Source of the DNA: Vibrio sp. Hep-1b-8
GTDB lineage: Bacteria; Pseudomonadota; Gammaproteobacteria; Enterobacterales; Vibrionaceae
Direction: 5' to 3'
Assembly (NCBI RefSeq): GCF_006124995.1
Contig: NZ_QEWN01000109.1
Coordinates: 50,947-114,946 of the forward strand
DNA length: 64,000 nucleotides
Shown here: in pieces, positions 47,259 to 56,854 of the stretch
Layout: the number at the start of each line of letters is the position of its first letter
How positions within the stretch are numbered: position 1 is the stretch's first letter
The notes under the pieces: generated by a model
What the model was told of the DNA's origin: nothing
The model's database searches: none
Seen by the model: only the letters and a program-made list of their open reading frames with translations
Translations under genes and position numbers: made by a program

Positions 47259-48164
47259 GTGCTTCCAAGTTATCAAGATTTAATGAAGCCAGTGTTAGAG
47301 GCTGCGAAGAATGAAGAAGTTAAGCTTAGCAATGTTGTAGATTTGCTAGCGGAGCAATTTAATCTGTCAGAAGACGAGAAAACGGAGCTGCTTCCTAGTG
47401 GCCGACAAGCGGCATTCACGAACCGAGTTGGATGGGCCAAAACCTATCTAGCGAAAGCTGGGCTTTTGGATTCAACAAGGCGTGGTCATTTCGTGATAAC
47501 AGAGTTGGGGCACGATGCTCTAATCAGTGGCGAAGAGATAAATAACCAATACCTAAAACGTTTTGATGACTTCAATGCGTTCACTAAGCAAAAAAACGGT
47601 GGTTCAGACAAAGTTGAAGAGGTAACGGTGTCTGACAATGATGCGACGCCAGATGAAGTATTAAGAGCTGCTTACAAACAGATTAACGATGCGTTAGCCT
47701 CAGACATCCTGTCTCGAACACGTAAAGTGTCTCCAGCCTTCTTTGAGCAATTACTTATCGACTTGCTACTAGCAATGGGTTATGGCGGAAGCGATGAGGG
47801 GATGGCTCATACACTAGGAAAAAGTGGCGATAACGGTGTTGATGGCGTGATTAATCAAGACCCACTTGGTGTTGACCAGGTTTACATCCAGGCCAAGCGT
47901 TATGATGAGGGTAACAATGTTGGCGCTGGTGAAATCCGAGACTTCTTTGGTGCGCTTAATCTGAAGAAAGCACAAAAAGGCATATTCATTACCACATCTG
48001 AATTTACTTCATCAGCCATTCAAACAGCGAAAGACCTAGGTATGCGCATAGTGCTTATCAATGGTAAAGAGTTAGCTAAATTGATGCTTCGCTACAACAT
48101 CGGTAGCCGTGATGAGCAAGTGATTTATTTAAAACGCATTGATGAAGAATTTTTCGAAGGATAA
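47259..48164 (+). CDS. mrr: Mrr-type restriction endonuclease
   Basis: 301 residues: an N-terminal winged-helix Mrr_N domain (about 1-90, MLPSYQDLMKPVLEAAK) and a C-terminal Mrr_cat nuclease domain (about 155-285). The PD-(D/E)xK-type residues are D195 in GVDGVI and Q211-x-K213 in YIQAKRY, with E163 upstream. Such enzymes cut modified DNA (type IV). GTG start. It lies 6 bp upstream of hsdR, so it is probably part of the type I operon, which could attack both modified and unmodified foreign DNA. Confidence 0.87.
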   Translation: MLPSYQDLMKPVLEAAKNEEVKLSNVVDLLAEQFNLSEDEKTELLPSGRQAAFTNRVGWAKTYLAKAGLLDSTRRGHFVITELGHDALISGEEINNQYLKRFDDFNAFTKQKNGGSDKVEEVTVSDNDATPDEVLRAAYKQINDALASDILSRTRKVSPAFFEQLLIDLLLAMGYGGSDEGMAHTLGKSGDNGVDGVINQDPLGVDQVYIQAKRYDEGNNVGAGEIRDFFGALNLKKAQKGIFITTSEFTSSAIQTAKDLGMRIVLINGKELAKLMLRYNIGSRDEQVIYLKRIDEEFFEG

Positions 48165-48170
48165 TACGTC

Positions 48171-51100
48171 ATGGCAGACTTCAGTAATTTTGATTTTCTA
48201 AAATCACATCATGATTGGCTTTTTAAACTAGCAGAGAGCGCAGAAAGAAACTTTGTCCCGTTTCCAAATACAGCGTTAGTCAACGTGCGCCAGTTGGGAG
48301 AGGCTATTGCACAAACAATAGCTTCACGTGTTGGTGTTGAGTATGGTGCTAACGTTAAGCAAATTGATCTTCTCAAAGAGCTAGATTCCGTTCTGCGCCT
48401 TGATGATAATGTTCGAGATGCCTTCCATACGATTCGTAAACTTGGCAATAGTGCAACGCATGCCTTTGATAGCAGTACACACAGAGATGCACTAAAAGCC
48501 CTGATGGTTGGTCATGCGTTGTCGATGTGGTTCCACATCACTTTCGGTGGCGATGCAGCTAAAGGCTTTAAGATTCAGAAGTTCGTAAAACCAGAAGACC
48601 CCTCAGACTATGTTCGCCAACTCGAAGAGCAAGTTGAGAGATTGAAAGTTGAATCTCAGCGAACAGAAGATCGTATCAGAGTCGCTGAAGAACTTAGCAA
48701 AGTTGAGGCTGATAAAGCGCAAGCAGAGAAGTTGCGCGCTGAAAAAATGGCCGAGGAAAAGGCGATTTGGGAAGAGCTTGCCGAAGAGCAAGAGAAGACT
48801 TTATCTTCTTATCGCCTCAAGATGGATGAAGCAAACATCTTGTATCGCGAAATATTCTATTCTAAATCCAAGGCGGAGCAAGCTTCAGAAATTCAAAGAA
48901 TTGAAAAATCTCTCTTTGAAATGGATGAAGCGGAGACTCGCGTCATTATTGACCAGCAGTTGGTCGATGCAGGGTGGGAAGCGGATACTGAAAACCTTCG
49001 ATACTCAAAAGGTGCGAGGCCAGTTGCCAATGAGAACCGTGCGATAGCAGAATGGCCAACAAACTCTGGCCCAGCTGATTATGTTTTATTTATGGGCTTA
49101 ACTCCTGTAGCTGTCGTGGAAGCAAAGAAAAGTGCCAAGAATGTCTATGGCGCCATTGACCAAGCAAAGCGTTATGCCAAAGGCTTAACCAATAAAGGTG
49201 GGATTATTATTGAAACCACTTACGGTGAGTTCAAAGTGCCAGTCGTGTTTGCGACTAATGGTCGACCTTACTTAGAACAACTAGAGCAAGAGAGTGGCAT
49301 TTGGTTTTTGGATGTTCGAGACACAACTAATCGCCGCAGAGCTCTGAAAGGTTGGTACTCGCCTAGTGAAATTAAAGCGTACCTTCGTCAAACGCCGCAA
49401 CAAGCAGAACAAGAACTTGACCAGATGGGGTTTGATTACGACCTAAAACTTCGTGATTATCAGGTTAAAGCAATTCAGTCAGTAGAACAGGCGATTAAAC
49501 AAGGTAAGACGAATGCGCTGGTGGCAATGGCAACCGGAACCGGTAAAACCAAAACCTGTATTGCTTTAGTGTATCGCTTACTCAAAGCAGAACGTTTTCG
49601 CCGTATTTTATTTTTGGTTGATCGCTCTGCACTTGGCGTTCAGGCAACCACCGACTTTGGTGAAGTTCGCTTAGAGAACTTAAATACCTTTGCCGATACA
49701 TTCGATGTTATTGGTATGGAAGCAGACAAAACACCAGTTGCTAAGCCTGAAGACGACACCAAAGTCCATGTCGCTACCGTACAAGGTTTAGTTAAACGTA
49801 TTTTGTACCCGAATGATGGTGATACCAAACCAGGCGTTGGTCAATACGACTGCATCGTAGTTGATGAATGTCACCGCGGCTATCTGCTTGACAGAGTTCA
49901 GAGTGAGACGGAACTAGAGTTTCGTGATCAAAAAGATTACCAATCCAAGTACCGAGCAGTTTTGGATTACTTTGATGCTTTCAAAATTGGCTTAACTGCC
50001 ACGCCAGCGCTGCATACAGTAGATATCTTTGGTGAACCTATCTTTAGTTACACCTATACGGAAGCGGTCATTGATGGCTATCTTAACGATCACCTACCAC
50101 CGATAAGAATTCACACCAAGCTTGCAGAGCAGGGCATTCATTACGATATCAACGAAGAAGTTCAGGCTTACAACGTAGAAGACAATACGATTGAAAAATA
50201 TCGTACACCAGATGAACTCGATTTCGATGTATCGCAGTTTAACAAGAAAGTGGTGAGCCCAAACTTCACCAAAGTCGTGACCAAATGGCTCATAGAAAGT
50301 GATGCCATTAACCCTTACTCAGAAGCGAAAACGCTCATATTCTGTGTCACGGATAAACACGCCGATCAAGTCGTCGAAGCCCTGAAAGAAGCGTGTGAAC
50401 AATATCACGGCGAGGTGGAAGACGACGCCATCCAAAAAATCACCGGAGCATCGGATAAGCCATTAGAAAAAATCCGTCTGTTTAAGAATGATCGTTTACC
50501 CAACATTGCGGTGACGGTGGATCTATTAACCACAGGGGTGGATATTCCCAAGATTTGTAATCTGGTTTTCCTGCGTCGTGTGAATAGCCGAATCTTGTTT
50601 GAACAGATGTTAGGCCGCGCAACCCGTTTATGTGATGAGATCGCCAAGGGGCCATTTAGAATATACGATGCGGTCGATATCTATACTCAGCTTGAAGATG
50701 TGAACAGCATGAAGCCCGTTGTGACCAACGTGAATATAACGTTCAGCGAGCTCGAGAATGAAATGACGCAAGTCGATGAGGAAGAACTGCAAACGTTGGC
50801 AAGAAATCAGTTTATCGCCAAGCTTCAAGTTAAACGCCGTCATTTGACTGACTCTCAGCGAGAAGATTTTGAAACCATTGTCGGCCAATCCCCTGAAGAC
50901 TTTATTCAAGATCTGAAGAGTCGAGCAGTTGATGAAGTTGCCCAGTGGTTTACCAAGCACCCGGGCTTAGGCGAGCTGTTAGATAGTAAAGTGACCGGAG
51001 GAGGTAACCGCCCTCCAGTGATAATTTCTGATCATGACGACGAGGTGACCAATGTCACTACAGGTTACGGTGATGGGCAAAAACCATCCGATTATCTGCA

Positions 51101-51641
51101 AGCATTTAGCGATTTTGTTAACGCTAACAGCAACCGTTTGATCGCAATTCAAACAGTTGTGCAAAAACCTTGGGAATTAACAAGAAAAAGCTTAAAAGAG
51201 CTGGCGATTGAGCTTGAAAAGAACCGCTTTAGAGAACAAGATCTGCAAGTTGCGTGGAACGAAGTAAAAAACGAAGAAATCGCCGCTCGAATCATTGGCT
51301 TTATTCGTCAAGCTGCGCTTGGCGAGCCTCTTATTCCTTTTGAGCAGCGAGTAGAAAAAGCGCTTGAAACCATGTTAGCGAGTCAAGAGTGGAAAACACC
51401 ACAAAAGAAATGGTTAGAGCTTATCGCCAAACAGATGAAAGCGACCACCATTGTAGACTTGCCAGCGTTGGACCAAGGTATCTTTAAGCAACAGCAAGGC
51501 GGGCTAAAACGCGCGAACAAACTTTTTGAACAGCCTGTAGAGGATGTTCTCTTGCAATTTAACAAAGCATTGTGGCAATCAGTTGATCAACCCTCACCTG
51601 ATGAGACAACCAAATCACAGCCACAACAACAATCAGCTTAA
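48171..51641 (+). CDS. hsdR: Type I restriction endonuclease subunit R (EcoEI-like)
   Basis: 1156-residue translocase/nuclease. Order: DUF4145 domain (about 1-130), a charged coiled coil (about 145-235), the HSDR_N nuclease (PADYVLFMGLTPVAVVEAKK, PD-ExK type, about 300-330), an SF2 helicase with Walker A MATGTGKT at 453-460 and DECH at 565-568, motif III LTATPA, the second RecA domain (LLTTGVDIP, GRATRL), and an EcoEI-type C-terminus. The DUF4145 and coiled coil are typical of the EcoEI/Type IB-like branch. Confidence 0.95.
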   Translation: MADFSNFDFLKSHHDWLFKLAESAERNFVPFPNTALVNVRQLGEAIAQTIASRVGVEYGANVKQIDLLKELDSVLRLDDNVRDAFHTIRKLGNSATHAFDSSTHRDALKALMVGHALSMWFHITFGGDAAKGFKIQKFVKPEDPSDYVRQLEEQVERLKVESQRTEDRIRVAEELSKVEADKAQAEKLRAEKMAEEKAIWEELAEEQEKTLSSYRLKMDEANILYREIFYSKSKAEQASEIQRIEKSLFEMDEAETRVIIDQQLVDAGWEADTENLRYSKGARPVANENRAIAEWPTNSGPADYVLFMGLTPVAVVEAKKSAKNVYGAIDQAKRYAKGLTNKGGIIIETTYGEFKVPVVFATNGRPYLEQLEQESGIWFLDVRDTTNRRRALKGWYSPSEIKAYLRQTPQQAEQELDQMGFDYDLKLRDYQVKAIQSVEQAIKQGKTNALVAMATGTGKTKTCIALVYRLLKAERFRRILFLVDRSALGVQATTDFGEVRLENLNTFADTFDVIGMEADKTPVAKPEDDTKVHVATVQGLVKRILYPNDGDTKPGVGQYDCIVVDECHRGYLLDRVQSETELEFRDQKDYQSKYRAVLDYFDAFKIGLTATPALHTVDIFGEPIFSYTYTEAVIDGYLNDHLPPIRIHTKLAEQGIHYDINEEVQAYNVEDNTIEKYRTPDELDFDVSQFNKKVVSPNFTKVVTKWLIESDAINPYSEAKTLIFCVTDKHADQVVEALKEACEQYHGEVEDDAIQKITGASDKPLEKIRLFKNDRLPNIAVTVDLLTTGVDIPKICNLVFLRRVNSRILFEQMLGRATRLCDEIAKGPFRIYDAVDIYTQLEDVNSMKPVVTNVNITFSELENEMTQVDEEELQTLARNQFIAKLQVKRRHLTDSQREDFETIVGQSPEDFIQDLKSRAVDEVAQWFTKHPGLGELLDSKVTGGGNRPPVIISDHDDEVTNVTTGYGDGQKPSDYLQAFSDFVNANSNRLIAIQTVVQKPWELTRKSLKELAIELEKNRFREQDLQVAWNEVKNEEIAARIIGFIRQAALGEPLIPFEQRVEKALETMLASQEWKTPQKKWLELIAKQMKATTIVDLPALDQGIFKQQQGGLKRANKLFEQPVEDVLLQFNKALWQSVDQPSPDETTKSQPQQQSA

Positions 51642-51670
51642 GCTGGTCAATACAATAGGTAGTAAATTAA

Positions 51671-53161
51671 ATGAGTACTCAAGATCTCGTCGCCAAACTT
51701 TGGAATTTATGTAACTTACTCCGTGATGACGGTGTGACTTACCATGAGTACCTAAACGAGCTCACTTACCTGATATTCCTTAAAATGGTTGAAGAAACGG
51801 GCCAAGAGGAACTACTGCCAGTAGGCTACCGTTGGGAAGATCTAGAAGCCTATAACTCAGCAACTCGTCTAGAAGAGTACCAAAAGCTGCTAACACACCT
51901 AGGCTACAATGGCTCTCGCATCACCCAAGCGATCTTCAAAAATGCCAGCACAGTTATTCGCAAACCAGCAACGCTAAATAAGCTCGTGGTAGAAATCGAC
52001 AAGCTTGATTGGTACAGCGCCAAAACCGAAGGTTTGGGCGATATGTATGAAGGCTTGCTAGAGATCAACGCTGGTGAAAAAAAATCGGGTGCTGGCCAGT
52101 ACTTTACTCCGCGCGTGCTTATCGACGTGATGGTAGAACTAATGAAACCAACATTAGATGATGTCATTGTCGACCCGACCGCAGGTACAGGTGGATTCTT
52201 GATCAGTGCGCACAACTACTTGGAAGAACACAACGATATTCAAGCGTTAGAGCCAGCACCTTACGATAGATACCAGCATAAAACCTTCTTTGGCATGGAG
52301 CTGGTTCAAGACACGCATCGCTTAGGCATGATGAACCTGATGTTGCATGACCTTGCGGTAAACGATAAGAACTCCGGCATTCTATTTGGTGATACCTTGT
52401 CTAACGAGGGCAAAGCACTACCACCAGCGAGCTTAATTCTTGCTAACCCGCCATTTGGCACTAAGCAGGGTGGTGGCGTACCAACGCGTGATGATTTGGT
52501 TCATTACACCAGTAACAAACAGTTGGCGTTTTTGCATTTGATGTACCACAAAATGCTCAAACCGGGTGGCCGAGCAGCAGTAGTGCTTCCAGATAACGTA
52601 TTGTTTGAAGGCTCAACAGGCCAAACTATCCGTAAAGACCTAATGGAGAAGTGTAACCTTCACACCATCTTGCGTCTGCCAACTGGTATCTTCTATGCCG
52701 CTGGGGTAAAAACCAACGTCTTGTTCTTCTCTAAACCTGAAGACGTAACTCAAGATAAAGGTCAAACCCAAAACGTATGGGTGTATGACTTGCGCTCTAA
52801 CATGCCTAAGTTTGGTAAACGTACTGTACTGACTAAAAAGCACTTTGATGAGTTTTATGAAGCAGTCGGTCATGATTTAACTCAGGTAGACGAGAAAGCT
52901 CGCAAAGCGTTTATCAGCAGCCATAAAGACGACGCGGATGGTTGTCGCCTGCGTTGCTTTAGCCGTGAAGCGATTAAAACTAAAGACGAGTCATTAGATC
53001 TAAGTTGGATTCGCGATGAAAACAATGAAGACGCTTCAAAGCTGCCTGCGCCAGATGTGCTGATTAATGAAGCACTGGTTGAAATGGCAGGGGCAATGGA
53101 AGAGCTAAAAGCGATTCTGGTCGATTTGGATGCAACGGAAAGCGAAGAGGTGGCTCTGTGA
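51671..53161 (+). CDS. hsdM: Type I restriction-modification DNA methyltransferase subunit M
   Basis: 496-residue N6-adenine methyltransferase. HsdM_N helical domain (about 1-125), AdoMet motif I DPTAGTGGF at 168-176, catalytic NPPFG at 259-263. 29 bp after hsdR; its stop overlaps the hsdS start (GTGA). Confidence 0.96.
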   Translation: MSTQDLVAKLWNLCNLLRDDGVTYHEYLNELTYLIFLKMVEETGQEELLPVGYRWEDLEAYNSATRLEEYQKLLTHLGYNGSRITQAIFKNASTVIRKPATLNKLVVEIDKLDWYSAKTEGLGDMYEGLLEINAGEKKSGAGQYFTPRVLIDVMVELMKPTLDDVIVDPTAGTGGFLISAHNYLEEHNDIQALEPAPYDRYQHKTFFGMELVQDTHRLGMMNLMLHDLAVNDKNSGILFGDTLSNEGKALPPASLILANPPFGTKQGGGVPTRDDLVHYTSNKQLAFLHLMYHKMLKPGGRAAVVLPDNVLFEGSTGQTIRKDLMEKCNLHTILRLPTGIFYAAGVKTNVLFFSKPEDVTQDKGQTQNVWVYDLRSNMPKFGKRTVLTKKHFDEFYEAVGHDLTQVDEKARKAFISSHKDDADGCRLRCFSREAIKTKDESLDLSWIRDENNEDASKLPAPDVLINEALVEMAGAMEELKAILVDLDATESEEVAL

Positions 53162-54534
53162 ATGGGTTACCTAAAGGGTGGATTAATACTCAAATTGGAC
53201 AAGTCATTACTCTGAACGAGAAATTAAAGGGAATTGATGATGAGATCGAATGTGGCTTTGTTCCAATGGCACTCATGCCTACTGCTTATCGTGGGTTTGT
53301 TAACTTTGAAACTAAAACCTGGGGCAGCTGTAAAAAGGGCTTCACTCAGTTTAAGGACGATGATGTACTTCTTGCAAAGATAACTCCTTGCTTTGAAAAT
53401 GGAAAAGGTGGAATTGTTAAAGGCTTACCAAATGGTATTGGCGCTGGAAGTACGGAGTATTTTGTTCTTCGTTGTATCGACGAATTGATTCAACCTCAAT
53501 ATCTACATGCTTTTGTGAAGTCCAAAAAGTTTATGGATGACTGTGAAGTCCATATGGGCGGTTCGGTAGGGCATAAACGAGTACCTAAAGATTACCTCTT
53601 GAAGTATGAGATACCGCTTGCGCCACTAAACGAACAAATTCGCATTACCAACAAGTTTGATTCTATCCTTGCTAAGGTCGATAAAGCTCAAGTTCGTTTA
53701 GACAAAATTCCTGCAATTTTAAAACGCTTCCGCCAATCCGTATTGGCTGCAGCTACGTCTGGGGGATTGACCAAAGAGTGGCGTGAGGAACATCATGCTT
53801 TATTTAAAAAGAAGACTCTGAGTGAGGCTGGAGTAGTTGTCAAGACAGGACCTTTTGGTAGTGCATTACATAAATCTGAATATATCGACTCAGGTATACC
53901 AGTAATAAATCCAATGCATATTTCTGAAGGAGAAATTTTTCCATCTGACGCTATGTCAATTACGCAAGAAAAATTCGAAGAACTTAAAGCTTGGAAGCTT
54001 AAAATTGGTGATGTTGTTGTTGGCAGACGAGGAGAGATGGGACGAGCGGCGGAAGTGCAGGAACATCATCCAGATATGCTATGTGGAACAGGCTCTATGA
54101 TCGTTAGAACTGAAAGTTCAGCGATCTTACCCGCATATTTAGTGATTGCTTTGAGGTCGCCTAACGCTATTCAATTTTTTGAGTCAAATTCAGTTGGTTC
54201 TACTATGGTCAATTTGAATCAAAAGGTGATAAAAGCACTTGAGATTCACTTTCCTTCAAAAAGCGAACAAAAAGAAATAGTTACTCGAGTTAATAGATTG
54301 TTCAGGCAAGCCAACAAAGTAGAAAAACAATACCTAGACGCCAAAGCTCGTTTGGACCGTTTAACTCAATCAATACTAGCCAAAGCTTTCCGAGGCGAGT
54401 TGGTAGCGCAAGATCCAAATGATGAACCAGCAGAAAAGTTGTTAGAGCGTATTGTTGCAGAAAAAGAACAGAGTAAGCCGAAAAAGACTACTCGCAAGCG
54501 CACCACAAAAGCAAAAATGGCAGAGAAGGAATAA
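53158..54534 (+). CDS. hsdS: Type I restriction-modification specificity subunit S
   Basis: 458 residues with two target-recognition domains and two conserved helical spacers. The first repeat (KVDKAQVRLDKIPAILKRFR) is near 175-195 and the second (YLDAKARLDRLTQSILAKAF) near 395-415. This determines the bipartite DNA target, which cannot be read from sequence. GTG start overlapping hsdM. Its stop overlaps the next start codon (TAATG). Confidence 0.93.
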   Translation: MNGLPKGWINTQIGQVITLNEKLKGIDDEIECGFVPMALMPTAYRGFVNFETKTWGSCKKGFTQFKDDDVLLAKITPCFENGKGGIVKGLPNGIGAGSTEYFVLRCIDELIQPQYLHAFVKSKKFMDDCEVHMGGSVGHKRVPKDYLLKYEIPLAPLNEQIRITNKFDSILAKVDKAQVRLDKIPAILKRFRQSVLAAATSGGLTKEWREEHHALFKKKTLSEAGVVVKTGPFGSALHKSEYIDSGIPVINPMHISEGEIFPSDAMSITQEKFEELKAWKLKIGDVVVGRRGEMGRAAEVQEHHPDMLCGTGSMIVRTESSAILPAYLVIALRSPNAIQFFESNSVGSTMVNLNQKVIKALEIHFPSKSEQKEIVTRVNRLFRQANKVEKQYLDAKARLDRLTQSILAKAFRGELVAQDPNDEPAEKLLERIVAEKEQSKPKKTTRKRTTKAKMAEKE

Positions 54535-55694
54535 TGAACCAAATGAATCAATCACTCTCTTTAGTCAACATCAAAGCCAACAACTTTAAGTCGCTGGTGG
54601 GCTTCTCACTGCCGTTTAGCAAATTTAACTGTTTAGTGGGATTAAACGGTTCAGGTAAATCCACCGTATTGCAGTTTATTGATTTTCTTTCACAGCAAGT
54701 AAGCGGCGATATCGATGAGTGGTTGGATAGCCGTCAATGGAGTGCAAGAGATCTCAATTCAACTCTGACTAAGCAATCCAATATTACTTTTACCGTAGAA
54801 CTTTCATACTCAGGTAAACCGGTTATTTGGGAAGGCAGTTTCAACAGAACAGAGTTGTTCTGTACAGCTGAGAAAATTACGTGGGGTGGTAAAACGCTGC
54901 TTAACGTTGCTGATGGAAAGTTTGCACTGCCGACCGAGGAGCTACAGGCACCGATTACTTTTGATTATCAAGGTTCGATTTTATCTCAGTTACGAGAGAA
55001 TCAGCTTCCCAAGCAGTTAGTGGCGTTTAAGACTTTCTTTAACGAGTTGAATGCTTTAGACATGCTGTCCCCTGATATGCTGCGTGATCAACACATCAGT
55101 GGTAAGACTTTAGGCACTGGCGGCAAGATGCTTTCAAGCTTTATCAGTAATATGACCAAAGAAGAGAAAGCGAACCTAGTGGCTACGTTGAAAGAGCTAT
55201 ACCCAAGCTTGGTCAAAGTGGATGCAACAGTTCAAAAGTCGGCTGGCACCGTTAGGCTAGAAATTGAAGAAAAGTTTGGCGAGAAGAGCATAAAAACCGA
55301 AGCCAGACACATCAATGATGGTTTACTGCGTTTTATGGCAATTTTTGCTCAGTTGACCAAAAAACAAAGCGCACTATTGCTTGATGAGATTGAAAACGGT
55401 GTTAACCCAGAGCTTATCGAAAAGCTAGTGGACAGCTTAGTGGCGGCAAATACTCAAGTCATTGTTACTACTCATAGCCCAATGATTCTTAACTACATGG
55501 AAGATGATGTCGCCAAAAAAGGTGTGGTTTACTTGTATAAGAATAAGGCAGGTGCAACCCAAGCCATTCGCTTGTTTGACCTTCCTTCGATGCAGCGAAA
55601 GCTGAAGTTCATGGGGCCAGGTGAAGCCTACGAAGATACGATTCTTGAAAATCTAGCGCCAGAAGCCGCGACAGTTCAACTGATTAGCAACTAA
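54534..55694 (+). CDS. AAA/ABC-type ATPase of the OLD/RloA-like group
   Basis: 386 residues with an SMC/ABC-like ATPase fold: Walker A GLNGSGKST at 36-44, signature-like HINDGLLRF, Walker B LLLDEIENG, and the switch THSPM. No nuclease domain is fused. Its start overlaps the hsdS stop and the Toprim-like gene follows after 14 bp, so it is embedded in the type I operon. Two-gene ATPase plus Toprim pairs are seen in phage-defence systems such as PARIS and split OLD-like systems. This pair's activity is inference. Confidence 0.82.
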   Translation: MNQMNQSLSLVNIKANNFKSLVGFSLPFSKFNCLVGLNGSGKSTVLQFIDFLSQQVSGDIDEWLDSRQWSARDLNSTLTKQSNITFTVELSYSGKPVIWEGSFNRTELFCTAEKITWGGKTLLNVADGKFALPTEELQAPITFDYQGSILSQLRENQLPKQLVAFKTFFNELNALDMLSPDMLRDQHISGKTLGTGGKMLSSFISNMTKEEKANLVATLKELYPSLVKVDATVQKSAGTVRLEIEEKFGEKSIKTEARHINDGLLRFMAIFAQLTKKQSALLLDEIENGVNPELIEKLVDSLVAANTQVIVTTHSPMILNYMEDDVAKKGVVYLYKNKAGATQAIRLFDLPSMQRKLKFMGPGEAYEDTILENLAPEAATVQLISN

Positions 55695-55708
55695 AGAGGG
55701 CAGAACGC

Positions 55709-56404
55709 ATGTATTTAGTTGTCAGCGGTGAAGGTGAAACCGACATCGGTAAAAGCAATGAGGCAATAGGGCCGCTAAGTAAGCTGATCGATAAGTATGT
55801 CGAAGCCCATATAGGCTATTCCCTATTAGATATCGAGATGTTTGATGTGATCCATGAAACAGAAATCACTCGCATATCGAAAGATAAAAGTGTTATCAAA
55901 AACCTTTCGAGGCGCGGCAAAAAACAAGGTCAAGAAACTAGAGAGTTTTATCGTGCAGCAAGGGCATTAGCTCATGTCGCATCTAACCCTGAAAGGCAAC
56001 CAAGCTTAGCGGTGTTATTCCACGACTCAGACAGTAATAAATGGCCAGATTATCAATCTAAGCGCCAATCTATGATTACTGGCTTCGAAGCTCAACAGTA
56101 TCAAAATGGCGTGCCGTTTGTTGCTCAGCCAAAGTCAGAAGCTTGGCTACTCTGTGCATTGAAAAACGGCTATCAACATTGTGCGGCTTTAGAGGAGCGT
56201 TCGGGCAACGATAATTCACCTCGCTCTTTAAAAGCCGAGCTGGAAGAACATTTGGGTGAGTCAGCGACTCGTGAAAAACTCAATGATCTCGTAGATGAAG
56301 GCCAAATAGATTTGGCTCAAATTACCGATATGAAGTCGATGACCGATTTTCAGGAGTCAATGAAAGAAGTACTAGAGCGTATGCTGGGTAGACCAATCGA
56401 GTAG
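55709..56404 (+). CDS. DUF4276-family protein, Toprim-like
   Basis: 231 residues. The opening LVVSGEGETD and the later LAVLFHDSDSNKW, with PKSEAWLLCALK, match DUF4276. The acidic residues in GEGETD and HDSDS are arranged as in a Toprim catalytic centre (Glu, then DxD-like), so a metal-dependent nuclease is plausible; that is inference. 14 bp after the ATPase gene, clearly its partner. Confidence 0.75.
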   Translation: MYLVVSGEGETDIGKSNEAIGPLSKLIDKYVEAHIGYSLLDIEMFDVIHETEITRISKDKSVIKNLSRRGKKQGQETREFYRAARALAHVASNPERQPSLAVLFHDSDSNKWPDYQSKRQSMITGFEAQQYQNGVPFVAQPKSEAWLLCALKNGYQHCAALEERSGNDNSPRSLKAELEEHLGESATREKLNDLVDEGQIDLAQITDMKSMTDFQESMKEVLERMLGRPIE

Positions 56405-56434
56405 AAATTTTATCTTTAAACAATAAGAACAAAA

Positions 56435-56854
56435 ATGAGATTAAATAGGCTTAAGTTAGTTGGTCGATACAAATCGATCGTGGGAACAGAACAGCAACCT
56501 TTCATTTACACCTTTAAGCCAAATAGCGAGGGGTATTCACCTATATGCTTAGTTGGCTTAAATGGTTCCGGAAAATCAAACTTCATTGAACTAATCGCCG
56601 ATATCTTTGGCTATGCTGATAGGTATTTCAACCCGCAGTATGAATGTACAGAAGACCTTACCTATGATTTTGAAATTGATTATCAAACTATCGTAGATGG
56701 ACACGACTTTTTCATCAAAGTCAAAAGCATCAGTTCAAAAGTAAAAATGTATTCTTATCCAGGTCTTGAGTACATAGATTTTCTTTCATTTGGCAATGTT
56801 CAGGAAAATCGCGTTCAGGCAAAAGGCAATTGGCTGAGCAAGCTGAAGAGCTAG
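56435..56854 (+). pseudogene. Truncated restriction-associated AAA ATPase (N-terminal part)
   Basis: The first about 125 codons match the N-terminus of a second AAA ATPase type often found with restriction systems: YTFKPNSEGYSPICLVGLNG, then Walker A GLNGSGKSN and IFGYADRYFNPQYE. After about base 56,810 the DNA becomes IS3 sequence, and the frame ends at a stop within it. Walker B and everything else are lost, so it is non-functional. It was probably the last gene of the defence operon before IS insertion and deletion. Confidence 0.75.
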
